Shown: positions 25,455 to 33,814 of the stretch, in pieces
Position numbering within the stretch: position 1 is the first letter of the stretch
Layout of the letters: every line of letters begins with the position of its first letter
Source of the DNA: Phenylobacterium sp.
GTDB taxonomy: Bacteria > Pseudomonadota > Alphaproteobacteria > Caulobacterales > Caulobacteraceae
DNA length: 46,294 nt
Reading direction: 5' to 3'
Assembly: GCF_030645195.1 (NCBI RefSeq)
Contig: NZ_JAUSLW010000170.1
Span: forward strand, 1 to 46,294
Notes under the pieces: generated by a model
What the model saw: the letters and a program-made list of their open reading frames with translations, nothing else
What the model was told of the DNA's origin: nothing
Database searches by the model: none
Translations under genes and position numbers: made by a program

Positions 25455-25972
25455 GTCAGCTCCCCTTCCAGGAAGGCCTTGAGGTCGCCGCCGGTGAACT
25501 TCAGTCCGCGGACCCCGGCGCGGCGGCCGGCCTCCACGTCGCCGTCCTTGTCGCCCACCATGATCGAGCGGGCCAGGTCCACGGGCCACTCGGCGATGGC
25601 CTGGAGCAGCATGCCGGGATTGGGCTTGCGGCCCGGCGGATCGGGGTGGCGATAGATGTCTTCGGCGGCCTCGGGATGGTGCGGGCAATAGTAGAAGGCG
25701 TCGACCCGGGCGCCGACCTCATCCAGGGACGCGCTCATCTGGGCGTGCAGCTTGCGGACGTCGTCCTCGGTGTAGTAGCCGCGGCCGACCCCGGACTGGT
25801 TGGTCACCACGAACACCCACCAGCCGGCGGCGTTGAAGGCGGCTATGGCCTCGCGGGCGCCTGGAATCCAGACGAAATCCTCCCAGCGATAGACATAGCC
25901 GGGGTCTTCATTGAGCACCCCGTCGCGATCGAGGAACAGGGCGGGGCGGGGGGACGGGTCGGGCGCGCTCAC
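25451..25972 (-). CDS. gmhB: D-glycero-D-manno-heptose 1,7-bisphosphate 7-phosphatase-like HAD protein
   Basis: 173 aa from a GTG, placing FLDRDGVLN near the N-terminus as in E. coli GmhB. A longer ATG form beginning at 26041 (196 aa) is possible. The HAD motifs are LFLDRDGVLNEDPGYVYRW (nucleophile and acid/base Asp), VVTNQSGVGRGYY and GDKDGDVEAG. The enzyme removes the 7-phosphate in ADP-heptose synthesis for lipopolysaccharide core. The family zinc loop is partly degenerate: CPHHPE is present, but the CxC before RKPNPGM is replaced by residues in PDPPG. It is followed directly by the ABC genes with a 4-nt overlap. Heptose specificity is probable, not certain. Confidence 0.82.
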   Translation of the reverse strand: MSAPDPSPRPALFLDRDGVLNEDPGYVYRWEDFVWIPGAREAIAAFNAAGWWVFVVTNQSGVGRGYYTEDDVRKLHAQMSASLDEVGARVDAFYYCPHHPEAAEDIYRHPDPPGRKPNPGMLLQAIAEWPVDLARSIMVGDKDGDVEAGRRAGVRGLKFTGGDLKAFLEGELT

Positions 25973-26077
25973 AGGGGCACTGTAACGCCAAGCCCGCGCG
26001 GCGTCGCGGGGGTCTGGGCTTAAGCTTTCGTAACTCGCCATTTCGCCGACACATCGCCCCGGTCTGATAGACTTAGA

Positions 26078-26121
26078 GCGTGACGGTCGCCTGAACCGGT
26101 ATCCACTTCAGGCTGTCACGC
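26078..26121. repeat. Family B palindrome, copy B2 (inverted relative to B1 and B3)
   Basis: Arms gcgtgac (26078-26084) and gtcacgc (26115-26121) with inner arms gcctgaa (26089-26095) and ttcaggc (26107-26113). Its reverse complement matches B3 at nearly every position. It lies 38 bp upstream of the double-ATPase gene. Confidence 0.9.
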
Positions 26122-26159
26122 ACTATGGTCGCCAACCCTTTCAAGTTCCAGAGGTCGCC

Positions 26160-27989
26160 TTGGCCGATTCAGCCGCTTCGCCCGTTCTCTCCATCAAGGA
26201 CCTCAAGGTCGATTTCACCACCCATGACGGGATGGTCAACGCCGTGCGCGGGGTCTCCCTGGACGTGGCCCGGGGCGAGACCCTGGGGGTGGTGGGCGAG
26301 AGCGGCTCGGGCAAGAGCCAGACCTTCATGGCCCTGATGGGCCTGCTGGCCCGCAACGGCCAGGCCAGCGGTTCGGCCAAGTTCCTCGGGACCGAGCTGC
26401 TGAACCTCAAGCCCGGCGCCCTGAACAAGATCCGCGGCTCGAAGATGACCATGATCTTCCAGGACCCGCTGACGGCCCTGACCCCCCATGTGCGCATCGG
26501 CGAGCAGATCGCCGAGCCCCTGCGCCTGCACCTGGGCATGAGCGGCGAGGCCGCGACCAAGCACGCCAAGGACTGGCTGGATCGGGTGCGCATCCCCGAC
26601 GCCGCGCGCCGGCTGCGGCAGTATCCGCACGAGCTGTCGGGCGGCATGCGCCAGCGGGTGATGATCGCCGCGGCCATGGCCGGGTCGCCCGCCCTGCTGA
26701 TCGCCGACGAGCCCACCACCGCCCTGGACGTCACCGTCCAGGCCGAGATCCTCGACCTGATGGACGAGCTGAAGCGCGAGACCGGCACGGCCATGGTGCT
26801 GATCACCCACGACATGGGGGTCATCGCCCGCCTCGCCGACCGGGTCTGCGTCATGAAGGACGGGGCCTATGTGGAGGAGGGCGACGCCGAGGCGCTCTTC
26901 GCCGCGCCGAAGGACGCCTATACCCGCGCCCTGCTGGACGCGATCCCGCGCCTGGACCGCTCCGATCGCGGCGGCCGCCCGACCCTGTCGCCGGTCGCCC
27001 CCAACGCGCCGGTGGTGGTGGAGGGCAAGGACATCAAGGTCTGGTTCCCGATCCATGAGGGGGTCTTCGGCGCCAAGCGGAACCTGCGGGCCGTGGACGG
27101 GGTCTCCTTCAAGGTGCGCGAGGGCGAGACCCTCGGCGTGGTGGGGGAGAGCGGCTGCGGCAAGTCGACCCTGGCGCGGGCCGTCATCAACCTGATCCCG
27201 GCCACCGGCGGGGCGGTCACCCTGCTGGGCCGCGATATCACCGGCGCCGACAAGGAGGCGGTGCGGGCGTCGCGCCGCGATCTGCAGATCGTCTTCCAGG
27301 ATCCGCTGGCCAGCCTCGACCCGCGCATGACCATCGGCGACTCCATCGCCGAGCCCCTGCAGGTGTTCAAGCCGGAGCTGAAGCGGGCGGAGCGCGACAC
27401 CGAGGTCGCCGCCATGATGGCCAAGGTCGGCCTGCCGCCGGCCCTGATCAATCGCTATCCGCACGAGCTGTCCGGCGGCCAGAACCAGCGGGTCGGCATC
27501 GCCCGCGCCATGATCCTCAAGCCCAGGCTGGTGATCTGCGACGAAGCGGTCTCGGCGCTGGACGTCTCCATCCGCGCCCAGATCATCGACCTGCTGATCG
27601 AGCTGCAGAAGGAGATGGGCTTGGCCATGGTCTTCATCAGCCACGACCTGGCGGTGGTCCGCGAGATCAGCCACCGGGTCATGGTGCTCTATCTGGGCCG
27701 GGTGATGGAGCAGGCCGACCGCGAGCAGATCTACGCCCACCCGCACCATCCCTACACCCAGGCCCTGCTGTCGGCCGCCCCGATCCCCGATCCGGTGCGC
27801 GAGCGGGCCCGCAAGCGGCTGAAGCTGTCGGGCGAGCCCCCCAGCCCCATGGACCCGCGCAGCGCCCTGCGCTTCCTGCCCTCCCGGCTCTCGGCCGACC
27901 CGCTCTCCCAGGTCTATGTGCCGCAGCTGAAGGAGGTGGCCCCCGGCCATCTGGTCTCGGAGTTCGACCCCCCGGCCGAAGCGGCCTAG
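26160..27989 (+). CDS. Fused dipeptide/oligopeptide ABC transporter ATPase (YejF/DppDF-like)
   Basis: 609 aa with two complete nucleotide-binding domains in one chain. The first has Walker [10 protein letters not shown], signature [12 protein letters not shown] and Walker [14 protein letters not shown]; the second has [22 protein letters not shown] and [13 protein letters not shown]. After each comes the oligopeptide-ATPase tail ([11 protein letters not shown] type). The start codon is TTG at 26160 with an agagg ribosome-binding site; the family N-terminus [17 protein letters not shown] fits. Such ATPases power peptide import such as YejABEF. No permease or binding-protein gene is next to it, and copies B2 and B3 of a palindrome flank it in opposite orientation. 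Confidence 0.93.
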   Translation: MADSAASPVLSIKDLKVDFTTHDGMVNAVRGVSLDVARGETLGVVGESGSGKSQTFMALMGLLARNGQASGSAKFLGTELLNLKPGALNKIRGSKMTMIFQDPLTALTPHVRIGEQIAEPLRLHLGMSGEAATKHAKDWLDRVRIPDAARRLRQYPHELSGGMRQRVMIAAAMAGSPALLIADEPTTALDVTVQAEILDLMDELKRETGTAMVLITHDMGVIARLADRVCVMKDGAYVEEGDAEALFAAPKDAYTRALLDAIPRLDRSDRGGRPTLSPVAPNAPVVVEGKDIKVWFPIHEGVFGAKRNLRAVDGVSFKVREGETLGVVGESGCGKSTLARAVINLIPATGGAVTLLGRDITGADKEAVRASRRDLQIVFQDPLASLDPRMTIGDSIAEPLQVFKPELKRAERDTEVAAMMAKVGLPPALINRYPHELSGGQNQRVGIARAMILKPRLVICDEAVSALDVSIRAQIIDLLIELQKEMGLAMVFISHDLAVVREISHRVMVLYLGRVMEQADREQIYAHPHHPYTQALLSAAPIPDPVRERARKRLKLSGEPPSPMDPRSALRFLPSRLSADPLSQVYVPQLKEVAPGHLVSEFDPPAEAA

Positions 27990-27991
27990 GA

Positions 27992-28035
27992 GCGTGACAG
28001 CCTGAAGTGGGAACCGGTTCAGGCGACCGTCACGC
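27992..28035. repeat. Family B palindrome, copy B3
   Basis: Arms gcgtgac (27992-27998) and gtcacgc (28029-28035), with inner cctgaa and ttcagg arms. The core gcgtgacagcctgaagtgg is identical to B1. It starts 3 bp after the ATPase stop codon and ends 26 bp before the guanylyltransferase start, so it could serve as a terminator or leader hairpin. Confidence 0.9.
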
Positions 28036-28061
28036 GAACGAGAAAGAATCTGCGCGAAGCC

Positions 28062-29129
28062 ATGAGCGGAAAGATCACCCCCATCCTGATGTCGGGCGGC
28101 GCGGGCACGCGCCTCTGGCCCCTGTCGCGCCTGGCCAAGCCCAAGCAGTTCCACCGGCTGGGGGGGGCGCAGACCCTGATCCAGGCCACGGCGCTTCGGG
28201 TGACCGGCGAGATGTTCAATCCGCCCATCGTGGTCTGCGCCGCCGCCCATGCCGACCTGACCCGCGACCAGCTGGCGCAGGTGGGGATCACGCCCCGGGC
28301 CCTGATCGCCGAGCCCGCGCCGCGCAATACCGCCGCGGCGTCGGTGGCCGCCGCCGCCGTGGCCGCCGAGATCGATCCCGAGGGGGTCTTCCTGCTGCTG
28401 CACGCCGACAACCTGGTCTCCGACGTTCCGGCCATGCACCGCGCGGTGGAGGCCGGCCGGGCGGCGGCCGAGGCCGGCGAGGTGGTGATCTTCAGCCTCA
28501 AGCCGACGGGGCCGGAGACCATCTACGGCTATATCCGCGCCGGGGCCGGCGAGGGCCTGGTGCGCAAGGTCGCCCAGTTCGTCGAGAAGCCGGACCTGGC
28601 GACCGCCAAGCGCTTCGTGGCCGATCCCGACTATGGCTGGAACGCCGGCATGTTCATGTTCGGCGCCGCAGCCTTCCTGGCCGAGTGCCGCAAGCTGGCG
28701 CCGGCCATTTCCGCCGCCGCCGAGGCCGGGGTCGCCAAGGCCGCGCGGCGCGGCGACCTGATCGCGCTCTCGCCCGACTTCCTCACCGCCCCCTCCGAGG
28801 CTATCGACACCGCCATCATGGAGAAGACGGCCCACGCCAGCGTGGTGGGCGCCGACATCGGCTGGAGCGATGTGGGCAACTGGAACGCGCTCTGGGAGGG
28901 CTCGGCCCAGGACGGCGCCCGGAACGTCGCCGACGGCGACGTCGTGCTGGTGGACTCGTCGCGCAATCTCGCCCGCACCGACGGGCCGGTGGTGGTCCTG
29001 GCCGGGGTCGAGGACCTGGTGGTGGTGGTGGAGAACGGGGTGGTCCTGGTCACCCGGCGCGAGGCCACGGCCTCGGTGCGCGCCGCCGTCGACGCCCTGA
29101 AGGCCAAGGGGCGCGGCGAGCTGCTCTGA
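28062..29129 (+). CDS. Mannose-1-phosphate guanylyltransferase
   Basis: 355 aa nucleotidyltransferase making GDP-mannose from mannose-1-phosphate and GTP. The signature is MSGGAGTRLWPLSRLAKPKQF near residue 10, followed by LLLHADNLV, GYGYI-type (IYGYIRAGAG) and FVEKPDLATA, then WNAGMFMF and SVVGADIGWSDVGNW, all typical of ManC/GMP family members without the isomerase domain. GDP-mannose feeds exopolysaccharide or O-antigen. It is preceded by repeat B3 and followed by a CelD-like acyltransferase gene on the same strand, which fits a polysaccharide context. Confidence 0.93.
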   Translation: MSGKITPILMSGGAGTRLWPLSRLAKPKQFHRLGGAQTLIQATALRVTGEMFNPPIVVCAAAHADLTRDQLAQVGITPRALIAEPAPRNTAAASVAAAAVAAEIDPEGVFLLLHADNLVSDVPAMHRAVEAGRAAAEAGEVVIFSLKPTGPETIYGYIRAGAGEGLVRKVAQFVEKPDLATAKRFVADPDYGWNAGMFMFGAAAFLAECRKLAPAISAAAEAGVAKAARRGDLIALSPDFLTAPSEAIDTAIMEKTAHASVVGADIGWSDVGNWNALWEGSAQDGARNVADGDVVLVDSSRNLARTDGPVVVLAGVEDLVVVVENGVVLVTRREATASVRAAVDALKAKGRGELL

Positions 29130-29154
29130 ACCCTGGGGTGGTCCGCACTTCGCG

Positions 29155-29185
29155 GAAGTTGCACCCGGCCCCTTCCGGCAACTTC
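29155..29185 (+). terminator. Hairpin between guanylyltransferase and CelD-like genes
   Basis: Arms gaagttgc (29155-29162) and gcaacttc (29178-29185) around a 15-nt loop; the arms are embedded in a direct repeat of acttcgcgga. No T-run follows, so terminator activity is uncertain. Confidence 0.35.
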
Positions 29186-29242
29186 GCGGAAAGACTTCTT
29201 GGTTAAGTTCGCCGTCCTGTAGTCGCGTTTCGCCGCCCCGGG

Positions 29243-30334
29243 ATGGCCGTCTTGCACATCGAAGTCCTCCGTCCGCAGGACATGACGGCGCAGCGGATGG
29301 CCCGTTGGGCGGCCCTGCAGGCCACCGACATCACCCTGGACAGTCCCTTCCTGTCGCCGGACTGGGCCCGCGCCGTCGAAGGCGTCCAGCGCCAGGCCTC
29401 CCGCCAGGTCCGCGTCGCCGTGGCGGTGGAGGACGGCCGCGACGTCGCCTTCCTGCCGGTCCGGGTCGGCCACCTGACCGCCATGCCGGTGGGGGCGCCG
29501 ATGTGCGACTACCAGGGCCTTGTGGCCGAGCCGGGCGCCCGGATCGACATCCGCAAGATGGTCCAGGCGCTCGGGGTCCAGCGCTTCGACTTCTGCCACA
29601 TGATCGAGGCCCAGGCCGCCTTCGCCCCCTATGCCCGGGGTCGCGACCTGTCCCACGTGGTGGACGTCTCGGAGGGCTATGAGGCCTACGAGGCCGCCCG
29701 CCGCGAGGCCGGGACCTCGGTCCTGAAGGATTGCGACAAGAAGCGCCGCAAGGTCGAGCGTGAGATCGGTCCGGCCGTCTTCACCCCCTTCTCCCGCAGC
29801 CAGGCCGACTTCGACCAGCTGGTGGCCTGGAAGCGCGCCCAGCTCGACGCCACCGGCCAGACCGACATCTTCGACGCCGGCTGGACCCTGCGGCTGATGC
29901 AGGAGCTGTTCGAGCGCCGCGATCCCGACTTCGGCGCGGCCCTGTTCACCCTGCATTTCGGCGACCGCCTGGCCGCCGTCCACCTGCACCTGCATGGCAA
30001 GCAGACCATCCACGGCTGGCTGATCGCCCACGATCCGGAGTTCGAGCGTTATTCGCCGGGCATCCTGCTGTTCCAGGACATCCTGCGCTGGATGGACGCC
30101 ACCCCCTATAGGCGCCTGGATCTCGGTCCCGGCGACTACCGGTTCAAGCGCGAGCTGGCCAATACCGGCGTCTGGGTCACCCACGGCTTCGTCGGCGGCG
30201 TCGCCCCGGCCGCCCTGGTTCGCCACGCCGCCTACGGCGTCCGCGCCGCCGCCGAGGCCCTGCCGCTGGGCAAGATGTCGGCCCTGCCCGGCAAGGCCAT
30301 GCGGCGCATGGACGTGCTGCGCGGTCTTCGCTGA
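29243..30334 (+). CDS. CelD/BcsL-type GNAT acyltransferase (HfsK/FemAB-related)
   Basis: 363 aa. The protein has the two-domain GNAT layout of the CelD group: an N-terminal half with LDSPFLSPDWARAV and VAFLPVRVG, a linker helix DCDKKRRKVEREIG, and a C-terminal GNAT domain with LFTLHFGDRLAAVHLHLHG, HGWLIAHDPEFERYSPGILLFQDILRWM and LDLGPGDYRFK. These enzymes are proposed to acylate sugars in extracellular polysaccharides; Caulobacter HfsK, a holdfast N-acyltransferase, belongs to this broader family. Whether this is the HfsK orthologue cannot be settled here. It is cytoplasmic, with no signal peptide. Confidence 0.85.
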   Translation: MAVLHIEVLRPQDMTAQRMARWAALQATDITLDSPFLSPDWARAVEGVQRQASRQVRVAVAVEDGRDVAFLPVRVGHLTAMPVGAPMCDYQGLVAEPGARIDIRKMVQALGVQRFDFCHMIEAQAAFAPYARGRDLSHVVDVSEGYEAYEAARREAGTSVLKDCDKKRRKVEREIGPAVFTPFSRSQADFDQLVAWKRAQLDATGQTDIFDAGWTLRLMQELFERRDPDFGAALFTLHFGDRLAAVHLHLHGKQTIHGWLIAHDPEFERYSPGILLFQDILRWMDATPYRRLDLGPGDYRFKRELANTGVWVTHGFVGGVAPAALVRHAAYGVRAAAEALPLGKMSALPGKAMRRMDVLRGLR

Positions 30335-30394
30335 CGTTGCCGTGAGGGCCCGCCCTCGTTAGAGGTGGCGTCCTTTTCCACCCCTGGCCTGATC

Positions 30395-31597
30395 ATGACC
30401 CTGTCCATCGACGATATCCGCGCGGCCGCCGAGCGGCTGAAGGGGCGCATCGAGCGCACGCCCTGCCGCCAGTCGCGGACGCTGTCGGAGATTACCGGGG
30501 CCGACGTCTGGGTGAAGTTCGAGAACCTGCAGTTCACCGCCGCCTACAAGGAGCGCGGCGCGCTCAACACCCTGCTGCAGCTCTCCGACAACGAAGCCAA
30601 GCGCGGGGTGATCGCCGCGTCGGCCGGCAATCACAGCCAGGGGCTGGCCTATCACGCCGCCCGCCTGGGCATCCCGGTGACCATCGTCATGCCCCGCAAC
30701 ACCCCCTTCGTGAAGGTGCAGCAGACCCGCGCCTTCGGGGCCGAGGTGGTGTTGGACGGCGAGACCTATGACGACTCAGCCGCCCTGGCCAAGACCCTGT
30801 GCGCCGAGCGCGAGCTGGTCTTCGTCCACCCCTTCAACGACGTGAAGGTGATGGCGGGCCAGGGCACCGTGGCGCTGGAGATGTTCGAGGACGTGCCGGA
30901 CCTGGAGGTCCTGCCCATCCCCATCGGCGGCGGCGGCCTGATCGCCGGCTGCGCCACGGTGGCCAAGTCGCTGAACGCCAAGGTCGAGATCTACGGCGTC
31001 GAGCCGGCCATGTACCCCTCCTTCACCGCCAAGATGCGCGGCGTCGGCGCGGCCACCGGCGGGGCCACCATCGCCGAGGGCATCGCGGTCAGGAGCGTGG
31101 GCGAGGAGAGCTACGCCATCGCCCGGCCGCTGATCGACGACGTGCTGCTGATCGAGGAGCCCTATTTCGAGCGGGCCATCGCGCTGTACTGCAATGTCGA
31201 GAAGACGGTGGTGGAGGGCGCCGGCGCCGCCTCGCTGGCCGCCCTCCTGGCCTATCCGGAGAAGTTCCGCGGCAAGAAGGTCGGGCTGATCATCACCGGG
31301 GGGAATATCGACACCCGGCTGCTGGCCTCGGTGCTGACCCGCGAACTGGTGCGCGAACAGCGCCTGGTCTCCCTGCGCATCATTGGCGACGACCGCCCGG
31401 GCCTGCTGGGCACCGTCTCGGTGCTGATCGGGAAGATGGGGGCCAATATCGTCGAGGTGGCGCACAACCGCCTGGCCCTGGACGTGCCCGCCAAGGGCGC
31501 GGAGTTCGACATCATGATCGAGACCCGCGACGCCCAGCACACCCAGGAAATCATGGACGCCCTGCGCGAGAGCGGCTACCCGCCCCGCGCGGTCTGA
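30395..31597 (+). CDS. Threonine ammonia-lyase (with ACT domain)
   Basis: 400 aa PLP enzyme converting threonine to 2-oxobutyrate and ammonia. The PLP lysine is in FTAAYKERGALN, followed by SAGNHSQGLAYHA, the PLP-phosphate loop IPIGGGGLIAGC and EGAGAASLAALL. An ACT domain (IIGDDRPGLLGTVSVLIGKMGANIVEVAHNR) ends the protein, matching the about 400 aa single-ACT form, not the longer IlvA with two ACT-like domains. The ATG at 30395 is used, giving the typical MTLSIDDIRAAAERL start; a GTG at 30365 would add 10 residues. The FKBP gene follows 14 bp later. Confidence 0.94.
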   Translation: MTLSIDDIRAAAERLKGRIERTPCRQSRTLSEITGADVWVKFENLQFTAAYKERGALNTLLQLSDNEAKRGVIAASAGNHSQGLAYHAARLGIPVTIVMPRNTPFVKVQQTRAFGAEVVLDGETYDDSAALAKTLCAERELVFVHPFNDVKVMAGQGTVALEMFEDVPDLEVLPIPIGGGGLIAGCATVAKSLNAKVEIYGVEPAMYPSFTAKMRGVGAATGGATIAEGIAVRSVGEESYAIARPLIDDVLLIEEPYFERAIALYCNVEKTVVEGAGAASLAALLAYPEKFRGKKVGLIITGGNIDTRLLASVLTRELVREQRLVSLRIIGDDRPGLLGTVSVLIGKMGANIVEVAHNRLALDVPAKGAEFDIMIETRDAQHTQEIMDALRESGYPPRAV

Positions 31598-31611
31598 CAA
31601 GTGAGCATGCA

Positions 31612-32103
31612 ATGAAGCGTATCGTCCTGGCCCTGGCGCTCGTCGCGCTCGCCGCCTGCGGGCCCAACAAGAAGGCCGCCGACAACCTCGGCGCCGCCAA
31701 GACCTTCCTGGCGACCAACGGCAAGGCGGCGGGCGTCGTCACCCTGCCGTCGGGCCTGCAGTACAAGATCGTCCGTTCGGGCCCCAAGGACGGGCTTCGG
31801 CCCCACGCCGGCGACGAGGTGAAGGTCCACTACGAGGGCAAACTGCTGGACGGCAAGGTGTTCGACTCATCCTACGAGCGCGGCGTGCCGGCCGCCATGC
31901 CGCTGGACGCCCTGATCCCGGCCTGGATCGAGGCCCTGCAGCTGATGCGGCCTGGCGACGAGTGGGTGCTCTATGTGCCGCCGGCGCTGGGCTATGGCGA
32001 AGAGGGCGCGGGCGGCGGCGAGATCCCCGGCAACAGCGTGCTGATCTTCAAGATCGAACTGCTCGGCGTGCTGCCGGGCCCGGGCTCCGTCGCCCAGGGC
32101 TGA
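31612..32103 (+). CDS. FKBP-type peptidyl-prolyl cis-trans isomerase lipoprotein
   Basis: 163 aa. The signal ends in a LAAC lipobox, so it should be lipid-anchored in the envelope. The FKBP domain runs from about residue 45: SGLQYKIVRSG, VHYEGKLLDGKVFDSSYERG, PAWIEALQLMRPGDEW and YVPPALGYGEEG, ending VLIFKIELLGV, with most active-site aromatics in place. It catalyses proline isomerisation during folding of exported proteins. Its start lies 14 bp after the threonine ammonia-lyase stop, so it is probably co-transcribed. A family D repeat follows. Confidence 0.94.
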   Translation: MKRIVLALALVALAACGPNKKAADNLGAAKTFLATNGKAAGVVTLPSGLQYKIVRSGPKDGLRPHAGDEVKVHYEGKLLDGKVFDSSYERGVPAAMPLDALIPAWIEALQLMRPGDEWVLYVPPALGYGEEGAGGGEIPGNSVLIFKIELLGVLPGPGSVAQG

Positions 32104-32105
32104 TA

Positions 32106-32270
32106 GATGCTCCCCTCCTGGGGGAGCTGTCAGCGAAGCTGACTGAGGGGGACTTTGACTCTTGTTTCGGGGCTGAAGGATTGTCGACTACGTCGATCCC
32201 CCTCCGTCCCGGACCTGCGGTCCAGGCCACCTCCCCCACATCGGCGCTGCGCGCCTGGGGGAGGATCTTG
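32106..32270. repeat. Family D repeat, copy D1
   Basis: Begins with the hairpin ctcccctcctgggggag, then cagcgaagctgactgaggg, actttgactcttgtttcggg and ggattgtcgac. It ends with cctcccccacatcgg and a gcgctgcgcgcctgggggagg segment whose terminal arm is complementary to the first. The core recurs in inverted orientation at 45865-45955. It fills the FKBP to membrane-protein gap. Confidence 0.83.
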
Positions 32271-32272
32271 TT

Positions 32273-33358
32273 CTAGCTAAACAAGTGTTTCCGGGTGTCC
32301 GGGTTCTCCCGGCGCCACATGACGTTGTCGAGGAAGAAGTGGTGGATGTTGATGAAGATCCACACCGCGAAAAGGCAGGCCGTTGTCCCGAACACCGCGT
32401 GGTCGTAGGGGATCACAGCGTCCATCAGGTTGGGCAGGCCCCAGAAGCCGACGAAGCCGAGGGCCAGGCCGCAGGCCACGAACACCGCCATCCCACGCTT
32501 CCAGTTTCCGGGCTTGGCGCGCTCGACGCTTCCCTGATAGCGCCAGACCACGGCCAGGTACTGCAGCGAGTGGAAGGCCGGGATCACCAGCAGCCACAGG
32601 GGATTGATCCGCATGAAGACCAGCCAGGCGTAGAGGCTGGCGGCATAGGCGGCCACCCCGTTCCAGGGCAGGGTCTTCCAGGATCGTCCCACCACCACCA
32701 GGGTCGCCGCCGTGGTGAGCGCCGCGGCCAGGCCCGCGATCATCAGCAGGGCCTGCGGGATCGGCAGCGCGTAGTAGTCCAGGCCCCAGAGGTGGGTCAC
32801 CTTCACCTGGTGGTTGGCGGTCAGCCAGGAGAAGACCCAGACCCCATAGGCGTTCACCAGGAACACCTTCTTCTGGAGGGGGCCGAAGAAGCTCTTCTTC
32901 AGGGCGCAGTCCACCATCAGCATGCCGTAGCCCTGCTTGACGTAGTGCCAGCCCACGAAGAAGGCCATCAGGTTGCCGCCCCAGCCCAGCAGCCGCGAGT
33001 CGGCGCTCATCAGGGCGGTGGCCAGGAAGGCCGCCAGGACCAGGGGCACGACCAGGCCGGCGAAGATGTAGCGGCCCCGCAGGGCCGGGGCGTGGGTTCC
33101 GGAGAAGGCCTTGGCCGGGTAGCCGCGGTAGAAGATCTGATAGGAGTGGGCGAAGTGCGGGTGGTTGAGGACGTTGATCAGCATCCACATCGCCGCCGCC
33201 AGGGGCGCGGCCACCTGGTCGGCCGGCAGCAGCAGCAGGATCGGGAAGACCAGCAGCGACCCGCCCCCCAGCAGCAGGAAGTCGGCGACCGGGCCCCACA
33301 GGTAGCGGCGCGGCGCCGCGGCGGCGCTCATGGCGGTCTCGCCCAAAGCTATCGACAT
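32273..33358 (-). CDS. Histidine-rich multi-pass membrane protein, uncharacterised
   Basis: 361 aa with about eight to nine hydrophobic segments (for example DFLLLGGGSLLVFPILLLL, FVGWHYV and ALLMIAGLAAALTTAATLVVV). Conserved-looking histidine motifs sit at membrane borders: LNHPHFAHSYQIFYRG, GWHYVKQGYGM, IPAFHSLQYLAVVWRYQ and INIHHFFLDNVMWRRENP. Such His/Glu/Asp clusters can bind metal or heme, but no known enzyme family is identified with confidence. The ATG at 33358 is used; an ATG at 33331 (MSAAAAPRRYLWG) is an alternative. The gene is divergent from the DUF1294 gene with a 57-bp gap and convergent with the FKBP gene across repeat D1. Confidence 0.82.
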   Translation of the reverse strand: MSIALGETAMSAAAAPRRYLWGPVADFLLLGGGSLLVFPILLLLPADQVAAPLAAAMWMLINVLNHPHFAHSYQIFYRGYPAKAFSGTHAPALRGRYIFAGLVVPLVLAAFLATALMSADSRLLGWGGNLMAFFVGWHYVKQGYGMLMVDCALKKSFFGPLQKKVFLVNAYGVWVFSWLTANHQVKVTHLWGLDYYALPIPQALLMIAGLAAALTTAATLVVVGRSWKTLPWNGVAAYAASLYAWLVFMRINPLWLLVIPAFHSLQYLAVVWRYQGSVERAKPGNWKRGMAVFVACGLALGFVGFWGLPNLMDAVIPYDHAVFGTTACLFAVWIFINIHHFFLDNVMWRRENPDTRKHLFS

Positions 33359-33415
33359 GGCGCCCTCCGCCCCGGTTCTTCGGGCGCCAGCATGGCGGGC
33401 AATGCTTAGGCCCCG

Positions 33416-33748
33416 GTGAACGTCCCGCTAAGCCTGTGGCGTCAGACTGGCGGCGTGCTGACCTTCCTCCTCACCTATCTGGCGGTGCTCAACCTGACGG
33501 CCTTCGCTGTCTTCGCCGCCGACAAGCGCGCCGCCGCCGCGGGCCGCAGACGCACGCCCGAGGCCACCCTGCTGGGGCTGGCGGCCCTCGGCGGGGGCCT
33601 GGGGGCCGTGGCCGCCCAGCGGCTGCTGCGCCACAAGACCCGCAAGCAGCCCTTCGCCAGCGAGCTTGGCCTGATCCTGATGGGCCAGGGTTTCCTGCTC
33701 GCCGTCTTTGGCGTGCTGGCCTTCCGACATGGCCTTGTCATCCCCTAA
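33416..33748 (+). CDS. DUF1294 family small membrane protein
   Basis: 110 aa from GTG (an in-frame GTG at 33455 gives 97 aa). Two or three hydrophobic segments surround the DUF1294 core: FAADKRAAAAGRRRTPEATLLGLAALGGGLGA followed by RHKTRKQPF. The family is a small inner-membrane protein, sometimes fused to a cold-shock domain, of unknown function. There is no strong ribosome-binding site at either start. The next 66 bp lead to the remnant ORF at 33815. Confidence 0.88.
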   Translation: MNVPLSLWRQTGGVLTFLLTYLAVLNLTAFAVFAADKRAAAAGRRRTPEATLLGLAALGGGLGAVAAQRLLRHKTRKQPFASELGLILMGQGFLLAVFGVLAFRHGLVIP

Positions 33749-33814
33749 GGAAGCCTGCTGAGATCGTTTTGGAGCCGCGCCGTCAGAGCGTCGGCCAAGG
33801 GACGGAAACAGCGC

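Noticed and set aside
26169..28835. 888-codon minus-strand open frame opposite the double ATPase and guanylyltransferase
   Set aside because: Antisense shadow, with His/Gly/Gln-rich composition; the plus-strand genes carry complete motifs.
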